Positions 23,187 to 33,762 of a stretch of DNA of 64,000 bases are shown here, piece after piece. The notes beneath the pieces were generated by a model. It saw only the letters and a program-made list of their open reading frames with translations, did no database searches and had not been told where the DNA came from. Source of the DNA: Triticum aestivum (lineage: Eukaryota > Streptophyta > Magnoliopsida > Poales > Poaceae); contig NC_057814.1 in the NCBI RefSeq assembly GCF_018294505.1, forward strand, positions 291,330,604-291,394,603. The letters run 5' to 3'. Both the position numbers and the translations under genes were made by a program. Within the stretch, counting starts at the first letter, position 1, and every line of letters begins with the position of its first letter.

Positions 23187-24073
23187 TTAGTCTACTTCGT
23201 TCATATCTAGGCGGGCATGCCTTGTGGACGTCGAGGCTTCTCCACGGGTTTCACCATCGGGATTAGCTGGAGGGGGTTGAGGGGCTGCAGAGTCGGGGTA
23301 GCGATGATGACCCTCGCGGGGGTTGTTGGCCACAATCCCGTTGGAGCGTGTTCCCAAAAGGCGACGAAGCATTTCTGGGGACATCAAAGTATTTTGGTCG
23401 ATGGCTGGGGCTGTCCTCAGGGACTCGATCGGTTGTCCGAACAACACGACTGGGTTGTCGGCGTCGGCCTCATCTTCTCTTCTCACTGGGGCTCGGCGAA
23501 TCAGTTCTCCACGAGCTACGATCAGATCAAGGGTAATTTGATCGAACAATCCCTCTAGTGCACTCACATAGCGCACCAGATGCAACAATGCAGGATCCGT
23601 CTCGTGATCTCCGTTGGCAACCTGGGGTGGCCTACCATACCCGTCACGGCTGGGTAGTAGTAGAACGAGCGACAGTTAACTCTGGGCGACAAGTGCCGGA
23701 GTTGAACTATAGCCTCTCGGGCAGCTAGTTGGATGGCTTGTGGCTCAAAGGAAGTTGTCCTTCCGGTGAACTTGTAGGGGTGTTCTGGAGATAGACCCCT
23801 ACCATAGATGTGCACAGTGGCCCAGAATTGACGGCTTTCACCGCTCATGGGTCCTTGATACACAACATACTCCGGGGGCTCTTCCAATGCAAAGGCACGG
23901 CGGGTGAGGTTTGCTAGCACGGTCACAAAACCTCCAAGGTTGTTTGCCGTGGTTTCATTGTGCACGACGGGGCCAGGCATTATAGCTCCGTTTGGGAAAG
24001 AGGGTGTGCTGTGCTGTGTTGAGGTTAGCGTGCCCTTTTTATAGAAAAAGGGGGATGGAGTCTTCCTTCGCAC
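23187..24073 (-). pseudogene. unrecognised ORF of the long-LTR element, one frameshift
   Basis: This is the only coding-like sequence in the element interior. The first part (24073-23564) starts at an upstream Met, or at MPGPVVHNETTANNLGGF (about 23980). It contains EEPPEYVVYQGPMSGESRQFW and AIQLAAREAIVQLRHL. Near 23640 the sense continues in another frame with HLVRYVSALEGLFDQITLDL and ends in a Pro/Arg-rich tail at 23187. Joined length would be about 270 residues, probably in a single exon. There is no zinc knuckle, protease or polymerase motif, so it is not a recognisable Gag or Pol. It may be a structural or accessory protein of the element; I do not assign a function. Confidence 0.55.
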
Positions 24074-24282
24074 GCTTGCGAATGAGACAATTTAGGCGTC
24101 GGTCACTGGCGCGTGATCGACAGGCTAGGCTGATAGGTTGGGCACCGACTGCCAAAAGGTGTCGGGTCACTGTGGGGCTATCTTACGCGAGAAGCTTGGC
24201 CGGGGCTAGGTTATGGTCTGGTGGGCTGGTTAACCTAGGTTTATTGACCTGGCTAAGATAGGATTAGCCAATGGTCAGCCTG

Positions 24283-24294
24283 ACTCTGATACCA
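24283..24294 (-). other. primer-binding site, initiator-Met tRNA type
   Basis: The minus strand reads TGGTATCAGAGT, four bases inside the right LTR (24299). This is the usual plant PBS complementary to the 3' end of initiator-Met tRNA. It shows that the right LTR is the 5' LTR and the element points to the minus strand. Confidence 0.85.
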
Positions 24295-24898
24295 AGTTTG
24301 TCAGGACCGGATTTTCGGGATATCAATTTCCCAGAAAATGGCCCTTGCGCGCACCAGCACCAGGATTACTGTTAGCTGATGAGGCACCAACTTGATACAG
24401 AAACTCCAAGCAAAATACATAATATGTAGTACAAGACCATTCTGGCCTATGAGTACAACAACTGGTTCCTAGTGGTTGATGGCGGAAGCGGTTTGTGGTT
24501 CATCAGTGGCCATGGGACTCCATTTCCCACAGGAACAGCTGACCAGGTTAACTCCTATCTTCGCGAGGCTGTTGTCACCATTGCGTGGGTTCCGGGGCTG
24601 ACATCGCAACGCTCCTCTCCAAGCAAGAAATCTGGCCAAGACAATAGCCAGGGACAAGCCAGTGAGTACTTTGAATGTACTCGCAAACATTATGAACACG
24701 GGTATAATATAACAAACGATAATCATGCTCTGAAATATTCTATGATCACAACGTCAGTCATGAAATCAAAACCCATGTTGCACGCAAGCAGGTTGTTCAT
24801 AGAAAACATGAATATGCAATCCGAGAATAGAAATAAAAATGCACCGATCGGGTGTCTGAAGCGACGCCTCGAAAGGACAACAACAGAAAGCGTGCCTC

Positions 24899-25200
24899 AG
24901 TCGGGCGTCTGAGCGACACCACATAAAGGGCTTATAAAGAAAAATAAGTAACAAGCATGCCACAGTCAGGCGTCTGTGCGACACCACATAAAGGGCTTAT
25001 AAGGTAAACAAATAACAAGCATGCCACAGTCGGGCGTCTGAGCGACACCACATAAAGGGCTTATAAAGTAAACAAATAACAAGCATGCCACAGTCGGGCG
25101 TCTGAGCGACACCACATAAAGGGCTTATAAAGTAAACAAATAACAAGCATGCCACAGTCGGGCGTCTGAGCGACACCACATAAAGGGCTTATAAGAAAAT
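24899..25200. repeat. 64-bp tandem repeat, about 5 copies
   Basis: The unit is the same as at 19429-19600. AAGCATGCCACAGT starts fall at 24953, 25017, 25081 and 25145, exactly 64 bp apart. The two extra units arose after the LTRs were made identical at insertion. Confidence 0.85.
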
Positions 25201-26678
25201 AATCACAATGAATATCCAGGAGGTAGAACCGTCCCAGGGATACTCAGTAATTCAAGTAATAAAAAGGGTTAGTCCAATATAATAATAATCATAATCATCA
25301 TAAGTCACAAGTCATGATCCATGTTCCGGTTTAGTAGTTTCTCCTCCGAAGACCGACACCAAGACCGACACTTGACCCATCTCAGACTGTAGTCCTTACC
25401 CATGGACACGGCTATTCGAATAGATTTAACCTCTCCAGAGGGTGTACTCTTTACCCACGAGTAACGGATTCCTTTAGTCCATCGGGACTAATTCCGTCCA
25501 CGGTCTTTCAATTGAAAACACACCTGACCGCACACACCAGCCTAACTTACCGGTGTCTGGAATCACCCACGACACCTGTTAAGCAAAACTCTGAGTGGGG
25601 AGGCTACAACCTCGCGTAGCATGGGATCAAATTTATATCGCGCGCTCTAAGGGGTGCCCCCCTCTCGGTCCCAACCGGAAACACCCATGCCCCCGGACCA
25701 GGTGGCATGCCTACCGGATGCAGCCGGTATCTTCCACCATGGCCTCTCTGTACGGTGTGTGCTAGGAAAGGGGTTGACAACTTACTGAGTCGTACCCTAT
25801 CTATGGCAGGGACAAGTGGTAGTACGAAACAAGTATGGGGGTTACTGGAACAAGACTTGATCTATGGTCGACTCAGGAGGTTTTAGTATTCCCTGCATGA
25901 TTAGCATAACAGATATATTTCAACCAACGGACAGAATCACCACTCACCATACCTCATCATGCCATACCGGACACAACCGTCTCGACGGAGGACTAGAACC
26001 AAGCCCATGTCTACCCAAGACAGAGGCTTTCCCGGATTCCTTCCGGTATGCATGAAAGGCATACGATGGTGATTACTATCACAACGTATCAAATTCCAAT
26101 AGCAAGGAATCATCATTATGCAATTATGAGTATGTTCATATCATCGCATAAAATAACGGAAACTCCGAGATGAGGGGTGTTGTAACCGTATCAAACAACA
26201 CACGACAATATTATGCCAGGGTTTAGAATGCCTGCCTTCAAGTTGTGGAGAGGCAGGGTGCATTCCAAATCTTTTGAAAGTTTTCTCCTCTCTCCGAAAA
26301 TCCTATTTTTGAAAATATTCAAATTAACACATAGTTTCAAAACAGTACAAAAAGTTGTCTGATTTTTTTTTCAAATAAATATGAAAATAAACTAGATGAA
26401 ATTTGAGAGAGGTAGGAAAAAGAATCAACTCATTTGGAGTTTTATTTAAAAAGTTATAGCCAGTCAAATTTTCGTCAACTTTCTGTAAAAATAAATAAAT
26501 AAAGAAACAGAAAAGAAAAACGGTTCGAGGGGAAAACGTACTCTGCGCTTTACGTGTCCACTTAGCCAGTGTGGACCGGCTCGGGGTCGCTGACAGTGGG
26601 TCCAGGGGGCCCACTGGTCAGGTTTGACCGGTCGCCCCCGCCTCCTTCCTCCTCTGGCCGAACAGAGGCGGGGCTCCG

Positions 26679-28398
26679 TGTTGGGGAACGTAGTAATTTC
26701 AAAAAATTTCCTATGCACACGCAAGATCATGGTGATGCATAGCAACGAGAGGGGAGAGTGTTGTCCACGTACCCTCGTAGACCGATAGCGGAAGCGTTAA
26801 TACAACGCGGTTGATGTAGTCGTACGTCTTCACGATCCGACCGATCAATTACCGAACGCACGGCACCTCCAAGTTCAGCACACGTTCAGCTCGATGATGT
26901 CCCTCGAACTCCGATCCAGCCGAGTGTTGAGGGAGAGTTTCATCAGCACGACGGCGTGGTGACAATGATGATGTTCTACCGACGCAGGGCTTCGCCTAAG
27001 CACCGCTACGATATTATCGAGGTGTAATATGGTGGAGGGGGGCACCGCACACGGCTAAGAGATCAATGATCAATTGTTGTTGTGTCTATGGGGTGCCTCC
27101 CTGCCCCTGTATATAAAGGAGCAAGGGGGAAGCCGCCGGCCAAGGAGGAGGGCGCGCCAAGGGGGGAGTCCTACTCCCACCGGGAGTAGGACTCCTCCTT
27201 TCCTTGTTGGAGTAGGAAAAGGGAAGGGAGAAGGAGAAAGAAGGAACGGGGCGCCCCCCCTCCCTAGTCCAATTCGGACTAGTCCATGGGGAGGGGTGCG
27301 GCAACCCTTTGGGGCCTTTCTCTCCTTTCCCATATGGCCCATTAAGGCCCAATACGAATTCTCGTAACTCTCCGGTACTCTGAAAAATACCCGAATCACT
27401 CGGAACCTTTCCGAAGTCCGAATATAGTCGTCCAATATATCGATCTTTACGTCTCGGCCATTTCGAGACTCCTCATCATGTCCCGGATCTCATCCGGGAC
27501 TCCGAACTCCTTCGGTACATCAAAACACATAAACTCATAATATAACCGTCATCGTAACGTTAAGCGTGCGGACCCTACGGGTTCGAGAACTATGTAGACA
27601 TGACCGAGACACCTCTCCGGTCAATAACCAATAGCGGAACCTGGATGCTCATATTGGCTCCCACATATTCTACGAAGATCTTTATCGGTCAGACCGCATA
27701 ACAACATACGTTTTTCCCCTTTGTCATCGGTATGTTACTTGCCCGAGATTCGATCGTCGGTATCTCGATACCTAGTTCAATCTCGTTACCGGCAAGTCTC
27801 TTTACTCGTTCCGTAATACATCATCCCGCAACTAACTCATTAGCAATGCTTGCAAGGCTTTATAGTGATGTGCATTACCGAGTGGGCCCAGAGATACCTC
27901 TCCAACAATCGGAGTGACGAATCCTAATCTCGAAATACGCCAACCCAACAAGTACCTTTGGAGACACCTGTAGAGCACCTTTATAATCACCCAGTTACAT
28001 TGTGACGTTTGGTAGCACACAAAGTGTTCCTCCGGTAAACGGGAGTTGCATAATCTCATAGTCATAGGAACACGTATAAGTCATGAAGAAAGCAATAGCA
28101 ACATACTAAATGATCGAGTGCTAAGCTAACGGAATGGGTCAAGTCAATCACATCATTCTCCTAATGATGTGATCCCATTAATCAAATGACAACTCATGTC
28201 TATGGCTAGGAAACATAACCATCTTTGATCAATGAGCTAGTCAAGTAGAGTCATACTAGTGACATTCTGTTTGTCTATGTATTCACACATGTATCAAGTT
28301 TCCAGTTAATACAATTCTAGCATGAATAATAAACATTTATCATGATATAAGGAAATAAATAATAACTTTATTATTGCCTCTAGGGCATATTTCCTTCA
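26679..28398 (-). mobile_element. Angela/WIS-type Copia solo LTR
   Basis: A single 1720-bp LTR, TGTTGGGGAACG to ATTTCCTTCA on the plus strand, is flanked by a perfect TSD ctccg (26674-26678 and 28399-28403). It is nearly the same as the LTRs at 49888-51620 and 56848-58578. The absence of any interior and the intact TSD point to LTR-LTR recombination after insertion. It sits in the right LTR of the long-LTR element, so it is younger than that insertion. Confidence 0.95.
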
Positions 28399-30525
28399 CT
28401 CCGGCGATCAACGCCGGCGAACGGCGGCTCCTCGCGGGGTTCTGAGGGCTGGGATGGATCCGCCAGGCCAGGGCGGTCCTCCCGGTGGTCGAGGAGGTGG
28501 CGGGGATGGAGGGAGTCGCCGGCGGCGAGCTCCGCGGCGGACTGCAGCTTTGGGTGAGTTTGGGGGTTCGTGCTACGACGGTTCCCGAGCGAATTTGAGG
28601 TGTTGGGTGGCTCCGCGAGATCGAGGGGAAGGGGATGGTGGCACTGGTTGGACGGGGGAGGCTCTGGTTGCGACGAGCGGAGCCGGGGAGTGGCGGCGGC
28701 CGAACCTGCCGGAGATGGGGAAGACGGCCTTCCTCCGTCGATTGCGGGCTAGGGGAGCTCCAGAGGGTTGGCTTGAGGTTGCCTGAGGGCCTAGGCGAGC
28801 TCGGGGGTCCTATTTATAGCGCGAGTAGGTCGGTTCCGCGGCGGCCGGGGATAAGCTCGATGGCGAACCGCCGTTCTGTAGCCAGGGGGCGCGTGGTGAT
28901 GGCTAGCGGGGTCTGGCAGGGTGAGGGGATGAGCTCGAGCTGTTCAAGGCGAGCTGGCGCGCGGCTGTGGCTCGGGCGGCGCCGTCCAGGGCAGGGGCCT
29001 GCTGTGGCCGGCCGCTAGCGGCCACGGCCGACCTGACGGCGGCGCTGTGGAGCTCCATGAGCGGCTCTGCGGCGAGGTAGGAGTCGGGGCGTGTCGGCTG
29101 CGAGTGGGGAACGGCCAGAACGAGCGCGGGGCGACGGCAGTGGGACGCGGTGACTCGGTGCGCGCGCGTGCAAAACGTGCGCTCTAGGCGCGCCCAGCGC
29201 ACGCGAGCTAGCTGTTCGGCAAAATGCCATGGCATGCCAGAGGGCTCCACATCATGTGAGGTTTGGCAGGTCTAGGTTATTGTTTGCATGGAGGTTAGTG
29301 GACATGGTGGTTAGGCAAAGTAAGCAGGTCCAGTGTGCAAACTAAAAATTATGTCAAATCTGACCATGCACACAAGGTGCTTGACAGAATGCTAAGGGCT
29401 TCTAGGCAACTCTTGGGGTGGCCAAAATCTCCAGATCCTAGTCTCTTTAGATGAAAAAGAGGATGGCAAGGTTAGTTTGGCAAAAACAGAAACTTGCTAG
29501 TGGAAGTTTTTAAGAGAACCATTTTTGGACAGAAAGAAAAGGCATAGTTTCATGGACCAAAAATACTCTCATGGGTGCATTCTCCTGAACTTAAGGGTTT
29601 TGTAGGGTGGACTATATGCAAGAATAAGAATCATGGGCAACAGAGCAATAAAAATTGGAGTTGCAGTAGAAAAGGCCAATCTGGTCCAGAGAGCAAAAGA
29701 GGATGTTTTGCTCAAATTTTCCATAGAACACCACTGGGTTTGTGCATAAAGTTGAATAATATACTCCTACTAACATCCCCAAATTTTGGTGTAAGTTTTA
29801 AAGAAATATTTAAATAGGCTGTAGTGCAAAAGTGCAAACTGGACCAGATTTGAAAACTTGGGGAAAAGCTCAAAATCTCCAAATGACTAAAGGCTATTTT
29901 TGCACAAAAGTGATCTAGGAACATCACATGTCATCCCCAAATTTTGGTGGGATTTTTAAATAAATCTATCAAAGGGTTGTAGTGCAAAAGAGGCTCTAAA
30001 GCTTAAGAAAAATCATTTTTAAAGATATAGAGCTCAAGGAAAATAATCATATAGAAAATTTCACTGATGAAAGAGATGTTCAAGAGAGGGTATACAAGTC
30101 CAAATAATATCTTTGAAAAGTTTTTTTTACTTGGGGCAAAAACTCCACAATATCACAGAAAAGAAAGGTTCTGAAATCAAAGATAAATCCAGAAAAATAA
30201 AAAAATCTCCTGGCAAAACTTTAATCAATAAATCATGGTTAAATTTTTGGGTGTTACATTTTCCCTGCACTTAGGAATGATGTGTGCTCTTATTTTAAGC
30301 TAAACTTTTTGTAGCAAGAAAGTCGAACTGGTGTGTTTCTTGAAAGTTTGGACAGTGGATATAAACTTCAGTGCCCCCTTTTTTTGTACTGAGTTGTTTA
30401 CTCAATTAGAACTTATGATTATCTGATCTGTTTGGACTTCTCAATTTCAATTTTGTCACTTTTATTTATTGTTTCACTATAATTATGGTTCTTAAATTCA
30501 TTTTTCCTCTGTGATTTGTTGTCAG

Positions 30526-31118
30526 CTTCTTTTCCCTACTTTTGATCCGCCGTCATTTGCGGCTGCCATGAAGCCTACTGATGAATCTGGGCATTGGTGC
30601 TTGGTTGTTCTGAATTCGAGGTTTCGTCATTTCGTGTGTCTCGATTCACTCCGTGATGAAACCTGGAGTGATGTAGTTAGATTCTCAAGGACTATGACAG
30701 ATAATATAAAGAAGCTTTGGAGGGAGTCCAGCATAGACAGGGCCAAACCGTTCTCGCCAGCGCATGTTGATGGTTTCTCTTGCGATTTTGTGCGTGTGCC
30801 GCAGCAGCAAAACATGTGAGTATCTATTTTTAATGATTTTATTAGTTGCTTTTGTTGCTGGAATGCGTGGTTTTCCAATTTTCTGGTTGTATTCCTGTAT
30901 TTCGAATTTGTAATGTACCCTTTTTTTGTTAACATGCATGATTGTGGCTTCTTTATGCTACAAAACTGCAAGACGTATCATTGCCGGGAGGATGGTGTGA
31001 TTGAAATGTTGGATTACAGCCACGAAGACATTCTTGACATTAGAAATACTTTGCTGTATACCTGCGCGTGGCGGTGTGTTTGATGTTGACTTCCGGGGTT
31101 TGTTTGGCATCAAACACT
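30526..31118 (+). pseudogene. Ulp1/C48 catalytic domain exons
   Basis: Exon 30526-30815 begins after TTGTCAG and carries the catalytic His in ESGHWCLVVLNSRFRHF and the Asp in VCLDSLRDE. It ends at a GTGAGT donor. The next block holds the catalytic Cys as HDCGFFMLQNCK (Cys codon 30943-30945); Asn is the usual residue at the His position. No AG acceptor is present where this exon should start (TTAACAT|GCAT). Near 31070 a one-base shift moves the frame from a TGA stop to FDVDFRGLFGIKH, which ends at a GTACGT donor. The family cleaves SUMO-like modifiers from proteins, but this copy is not functional. Confidence 0.8.
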
Positions 31119-31245
31119 GTACGTATGCATGACCTTTTGTATTTGTTTCCAGCTTCTACTTGTTTACTAGTACTGTCATGAATTCTGTATTTGAGCTTAC
31201 CCTTTTTGTGCTCCTTCTTTTTTTTATTTGTATGTGAGTGGCTAG

Positions 31246-31598
31246 ATCTTGGTGAGCATGACTACAGGATCTTTGGCACCCAGTTCTCGGAGCTCGAGCG
31301 TGTAGCTGTTGATTTGAGCCAGGGGCGTTCTCCCGAAAAGACAAGATTTGGTGTTATGAAGGGGCGATTGGGAGCTCTCAAAGGTTCTACGGCTGCTTGT
31401 GCAGAGAGCCCCTCTACACCCAAGAATCCCATTGTGCAATTGATAGACAGTGATGATGATGCGTTTGACAAGATCGCTGGCATGGGAAGAGTCACCAGGA
31501 GCGCTGCTGCCAAGGGTGTATCTCCCCTTGCTAGAATAGTGGGCCGTAGAGCTGGTGTTGCTAGGAAGGATCCTGCTTTGAAGTCTGGCAATGTGTAG
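31246..31598 (+). pseudogene. Ulp1-like gene, C-terminal exon
   Basis: After the acceptor GTGGCTAG the phase fits the previous exon (GIKH|YLGEHDYRIFGTQF). The exon encodes a basic, Ser/Ala-rich tail with QLIDSDDDAFDKIAG and VTRSAAAKGVSPLAR, and stops with TAG at 31596-31598. A Sirevirus-like LTR starts four bases later, so any 3' UTR is displaced. Confidence 0.7.
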
Positions 31599-31601
31599 GA
31601 T

Positions 31602-33252
31602 TGAAAGTATGTCTAGAGGGGGGGGAGTGTGATTAGACTACTTGACCAAATAAAAATCTAGCCTTTCCCCATTTTAAGTCTTGGCAGATTTTAGCAACTT
31701 TGCACTAGTCAAGCAAACAACCTACACATGCAAGTCCAAGAGTATAGCTGCGGAATGTAAAACATTGCACATGAAGGTAAAGGGAGAAGTTTGGAGGGAG
31801 CAAACGAAATGTAGACACGGAGATTTTTGGCGTGGTTCCGATAGGTGCGGCTATCGTACATCCACGTTGAGGGAGACTTCAACCCACGAAGGGTAACGGT
31901 TGCGTGAGTCCACGGAGGGCTCCACCCACGAAGGGTCCACGAAGAAGCAACCTTGTCTATCCCACCATGGCCATCGCCCACGAAGGACTTGCCTCACTAG
32001 GATAGATCTTCACGAAGTAGGCGATCTCCTTGCCCGTACAAACTCCTTGGTTCAACTCCACAATCTTGACGGAGGCTCCCAAGTGACACCTAACCAATCT
32101 AGGAGACACCACTCTCCAAAAGGTAATAGATGGTGTGTTGATGATGAAGTCCTTCAAATGATAGTCTCCCCAACATTCAACTCTCTCTCATAGATTTGGA
32201 TTTGGTGGAAAGATGATTTGAGTGGAAAGCAACTTGGAGAAGGCTAGAGATCAAGATTCATATGGTTGGAATGGAATATCTTGGTCTCAACACATGAGTA
32301 GGTGCTTCTCTCTCAGAAAATGTATGCTGGAAGTGTAGGCTTGTTCTGATGGCTCTCTCCACGAATGAAGAGTGGGTGGAGGGGTATATATAGCCTCCAC
32401 ACAAAATCTAACTATTACACACAAATTGCCAAACTCGGTGGGACCGAATAATGAAACTCGGTCAGACCGATTTAGTTCAAAATGTGAATGTTAGGATTTT
32501 TGGTGGGACCGACATGTCAACTCGGTGGGACCGATTTCATTAGGGTTAGGGCATAACGTAATCTCGGTAGGACCGATTACACAAACTCGGTGGACCGATT
32601 TTCGTAATAAGCTAACCAGAGAGTTGGTCGGGCAAACTCGGTGGGACCGATTCGCTCATCTCGGTGAGACCGAAATGTTACGAAGGGGAAACAGAGAGTT
32701 TGCATTGTGAACTCAGTGGGACCGATCGCTCATCTCGGTTGGACCGAAACATTAGGAAGGGAAATAGAGAGTTTGCAATCCCATCTCGGTGAGATCAAGA
32801 TCCCTATCGGTGAGACCGAAGTGACTAGGGTTTGTGGCAGTGGCTATGTCAAGTGAACTCGGTGGCGCCGGATAGAATGTTTCGGTGGGGCCGAGTTTGA
32901 CTTCTGGTTTGAGACATATGTGGATATGAGAAAGTGGTTGAGGGTTTTTGGAGCATATCACTAAGCATTTTGAGCAAGCAACCCATTAAGCTACACCTCA
33001 TCCCCTTTTAATAGTATTGGCTTTTCCTATGGACTCAATGTGATCTTGGATCACTAAAAGTAAAATGTAGAGTCTTGAGATTTAGAGCTTGAGCCAATCT
33101 TTTGTCCTTAGCATTTTTAGGGGTCCACATTCCTAATCCATGCCATGCCAATCATTGAGCTTTCCTGAAATATTTATCTTGAAATAGCATTAGCTCAATG
33201 AGATATATGTTTTAGGAATTACCAAAACCACCCAGGGATAGTTGCACTTTCA
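31602..33252 (-). repeat. 3' LTR of the Sirevirus-like element
   Basis: 1651 bp, TGAAAGTATGTC to TGCACTTTCA on the plus strand. The left flank is aggat, directly after the stop codon of the Ulp1-like gene. The right edge adjoins the polypurine tract (minus strand). The partner LTR is not in the window. Confidence 0.85.
32434..32900. repeat. array of short TCGGT-nnn-ACCGA palindromes
   Basis: About fourteen copies of CTCGGTGGGACCGA-like motifs, each a 13-bp inverted repeat (arms TCGGT and ACCGA), lie 15-45 bp apart within the LTR. Variants are GTCAG, GTAGG, GTGAG and GTTGG in the centre. Further copies occur at 35985-36065 in the interior. Clustered palindromes are a reported hallmark of Sirevirus LTRs. 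Confidence 0.8.
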
Positions 33253-33762
33253 GTCCCCCCCTTTTTGGTAATTGATGACACATATAAATCAAAGCTTTGA
33301 CAAATGATCATAAGATTGAAATACATCCTCGCATTGAGAAGTATGTGATAAGCAAGAGCTCCCCCTAAATTTGTGCATTATTTAAAATTTGCTTTTGAAT
33401 GCAAATGCACAATTGATTAGGATCATGGGTTACTCTTCCATGCACATACATCTTGGTGGAGCTCTCAAAATGATGGAAATTAAAAGCATGCACTCATCAC
33501 CAAGCAAAGTCAATCATCATATATGGGATATAAGAGATAATATCATCCAAGCAAGCATTAAAGTAGCATATGATCAAACACATGATCAAACAAGTATCTC
33601 ACACACAAACATAAAGTATCAACCAAGCACACAATAAAGTTCAACCAAAAGCAAGAGAGGCAAAGAAGCAAAACACTCTCTCGAAGCCTATGATCTATAC
33701 ATTTCTCCCCCTTTGGCAACAATTTACCAAAAAGTTCGAAAATGCATAGTGCTATGCGTCTC

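Larger units (their letters stand above)
18829..30258 (-). mobile_element. long-LTR, short-interior non-autonomous LTR element (LARD-like)
   Basis: This is an element with 4.1-kb LTRs (18829-22931 and 24299-30258, the latter enlarged by a solo LTR) around an interior of only 1.37 kb. On the minus strand the LTR runs TGTAACACCC to CCTGACA. The PBS TGGTATCAGAGT (24283-24294) matches the initiator-Met class. The polypurine tract is AAGGGGGGTAGTGT next to 22931. The TSD ttttc is perfect (18824-18828 and 30259-30263). The interior has no gag or pol, only an unrecognised ORF (23187-24073). By size and layout it resembles the large retrotransposon derivatives of Triticeae, and it needs another element's enzymes to move. 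It inserted in the Ulp1-like gene. Confidence 0.9.
24299..30258 (-). repeat. right (5') LTR of the long-LTR element, carrying a solo LTR
   Basis: 5960 bp including the 1720-bp Angela-type solo LTR at 26679-28398 and its 5-bp duplication. The rest aligns with the left LTR. The 64-bp tandem array here (24899-25200) has about five copies against three in the left LTR. Confidence 0.9.
6203..31598 (+). pseudogene. Ulp1/C48 peptidase-like gene split by nested TEs
   Basis: At least ten exon-like blocks on the plus strand (from 6203, 15367, 16034, 16592, 17073, 17335, 17584, 18351, 18598, 30526, 30936 and 31246) read as one protein once the insertions are set aside. The N-terminal part resembles the plant-specific domain that precedes Ulp1 domains in many cereal proteins. 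The C-terminal part has the His-Asp-Cys triad of C48 SUMO/ubiquitin-like peptidases. Lesions include a Gypsy element in exon 1, a MITE in an exon, in-frame stops near 17905, 17977, 18028 and 18433, a lost donor at 15712, a lost acceptor at 30934 and a frameshift near 31070. It could be a decayed host gene or a MULE-captured Ulp1 gene (KI/Kaonashi type); no terminal inverted repeats were seen. Confidence 0.8.

Noticed and set aside
24899..25200. Regularly spaced repeats that could suggest a CRISPR array
   Set aside because: The 64-bp units are contiguous with no unique spacers, lie in an LTR and occur in a plant genome. The arrays at 38489-39056 are the same case.
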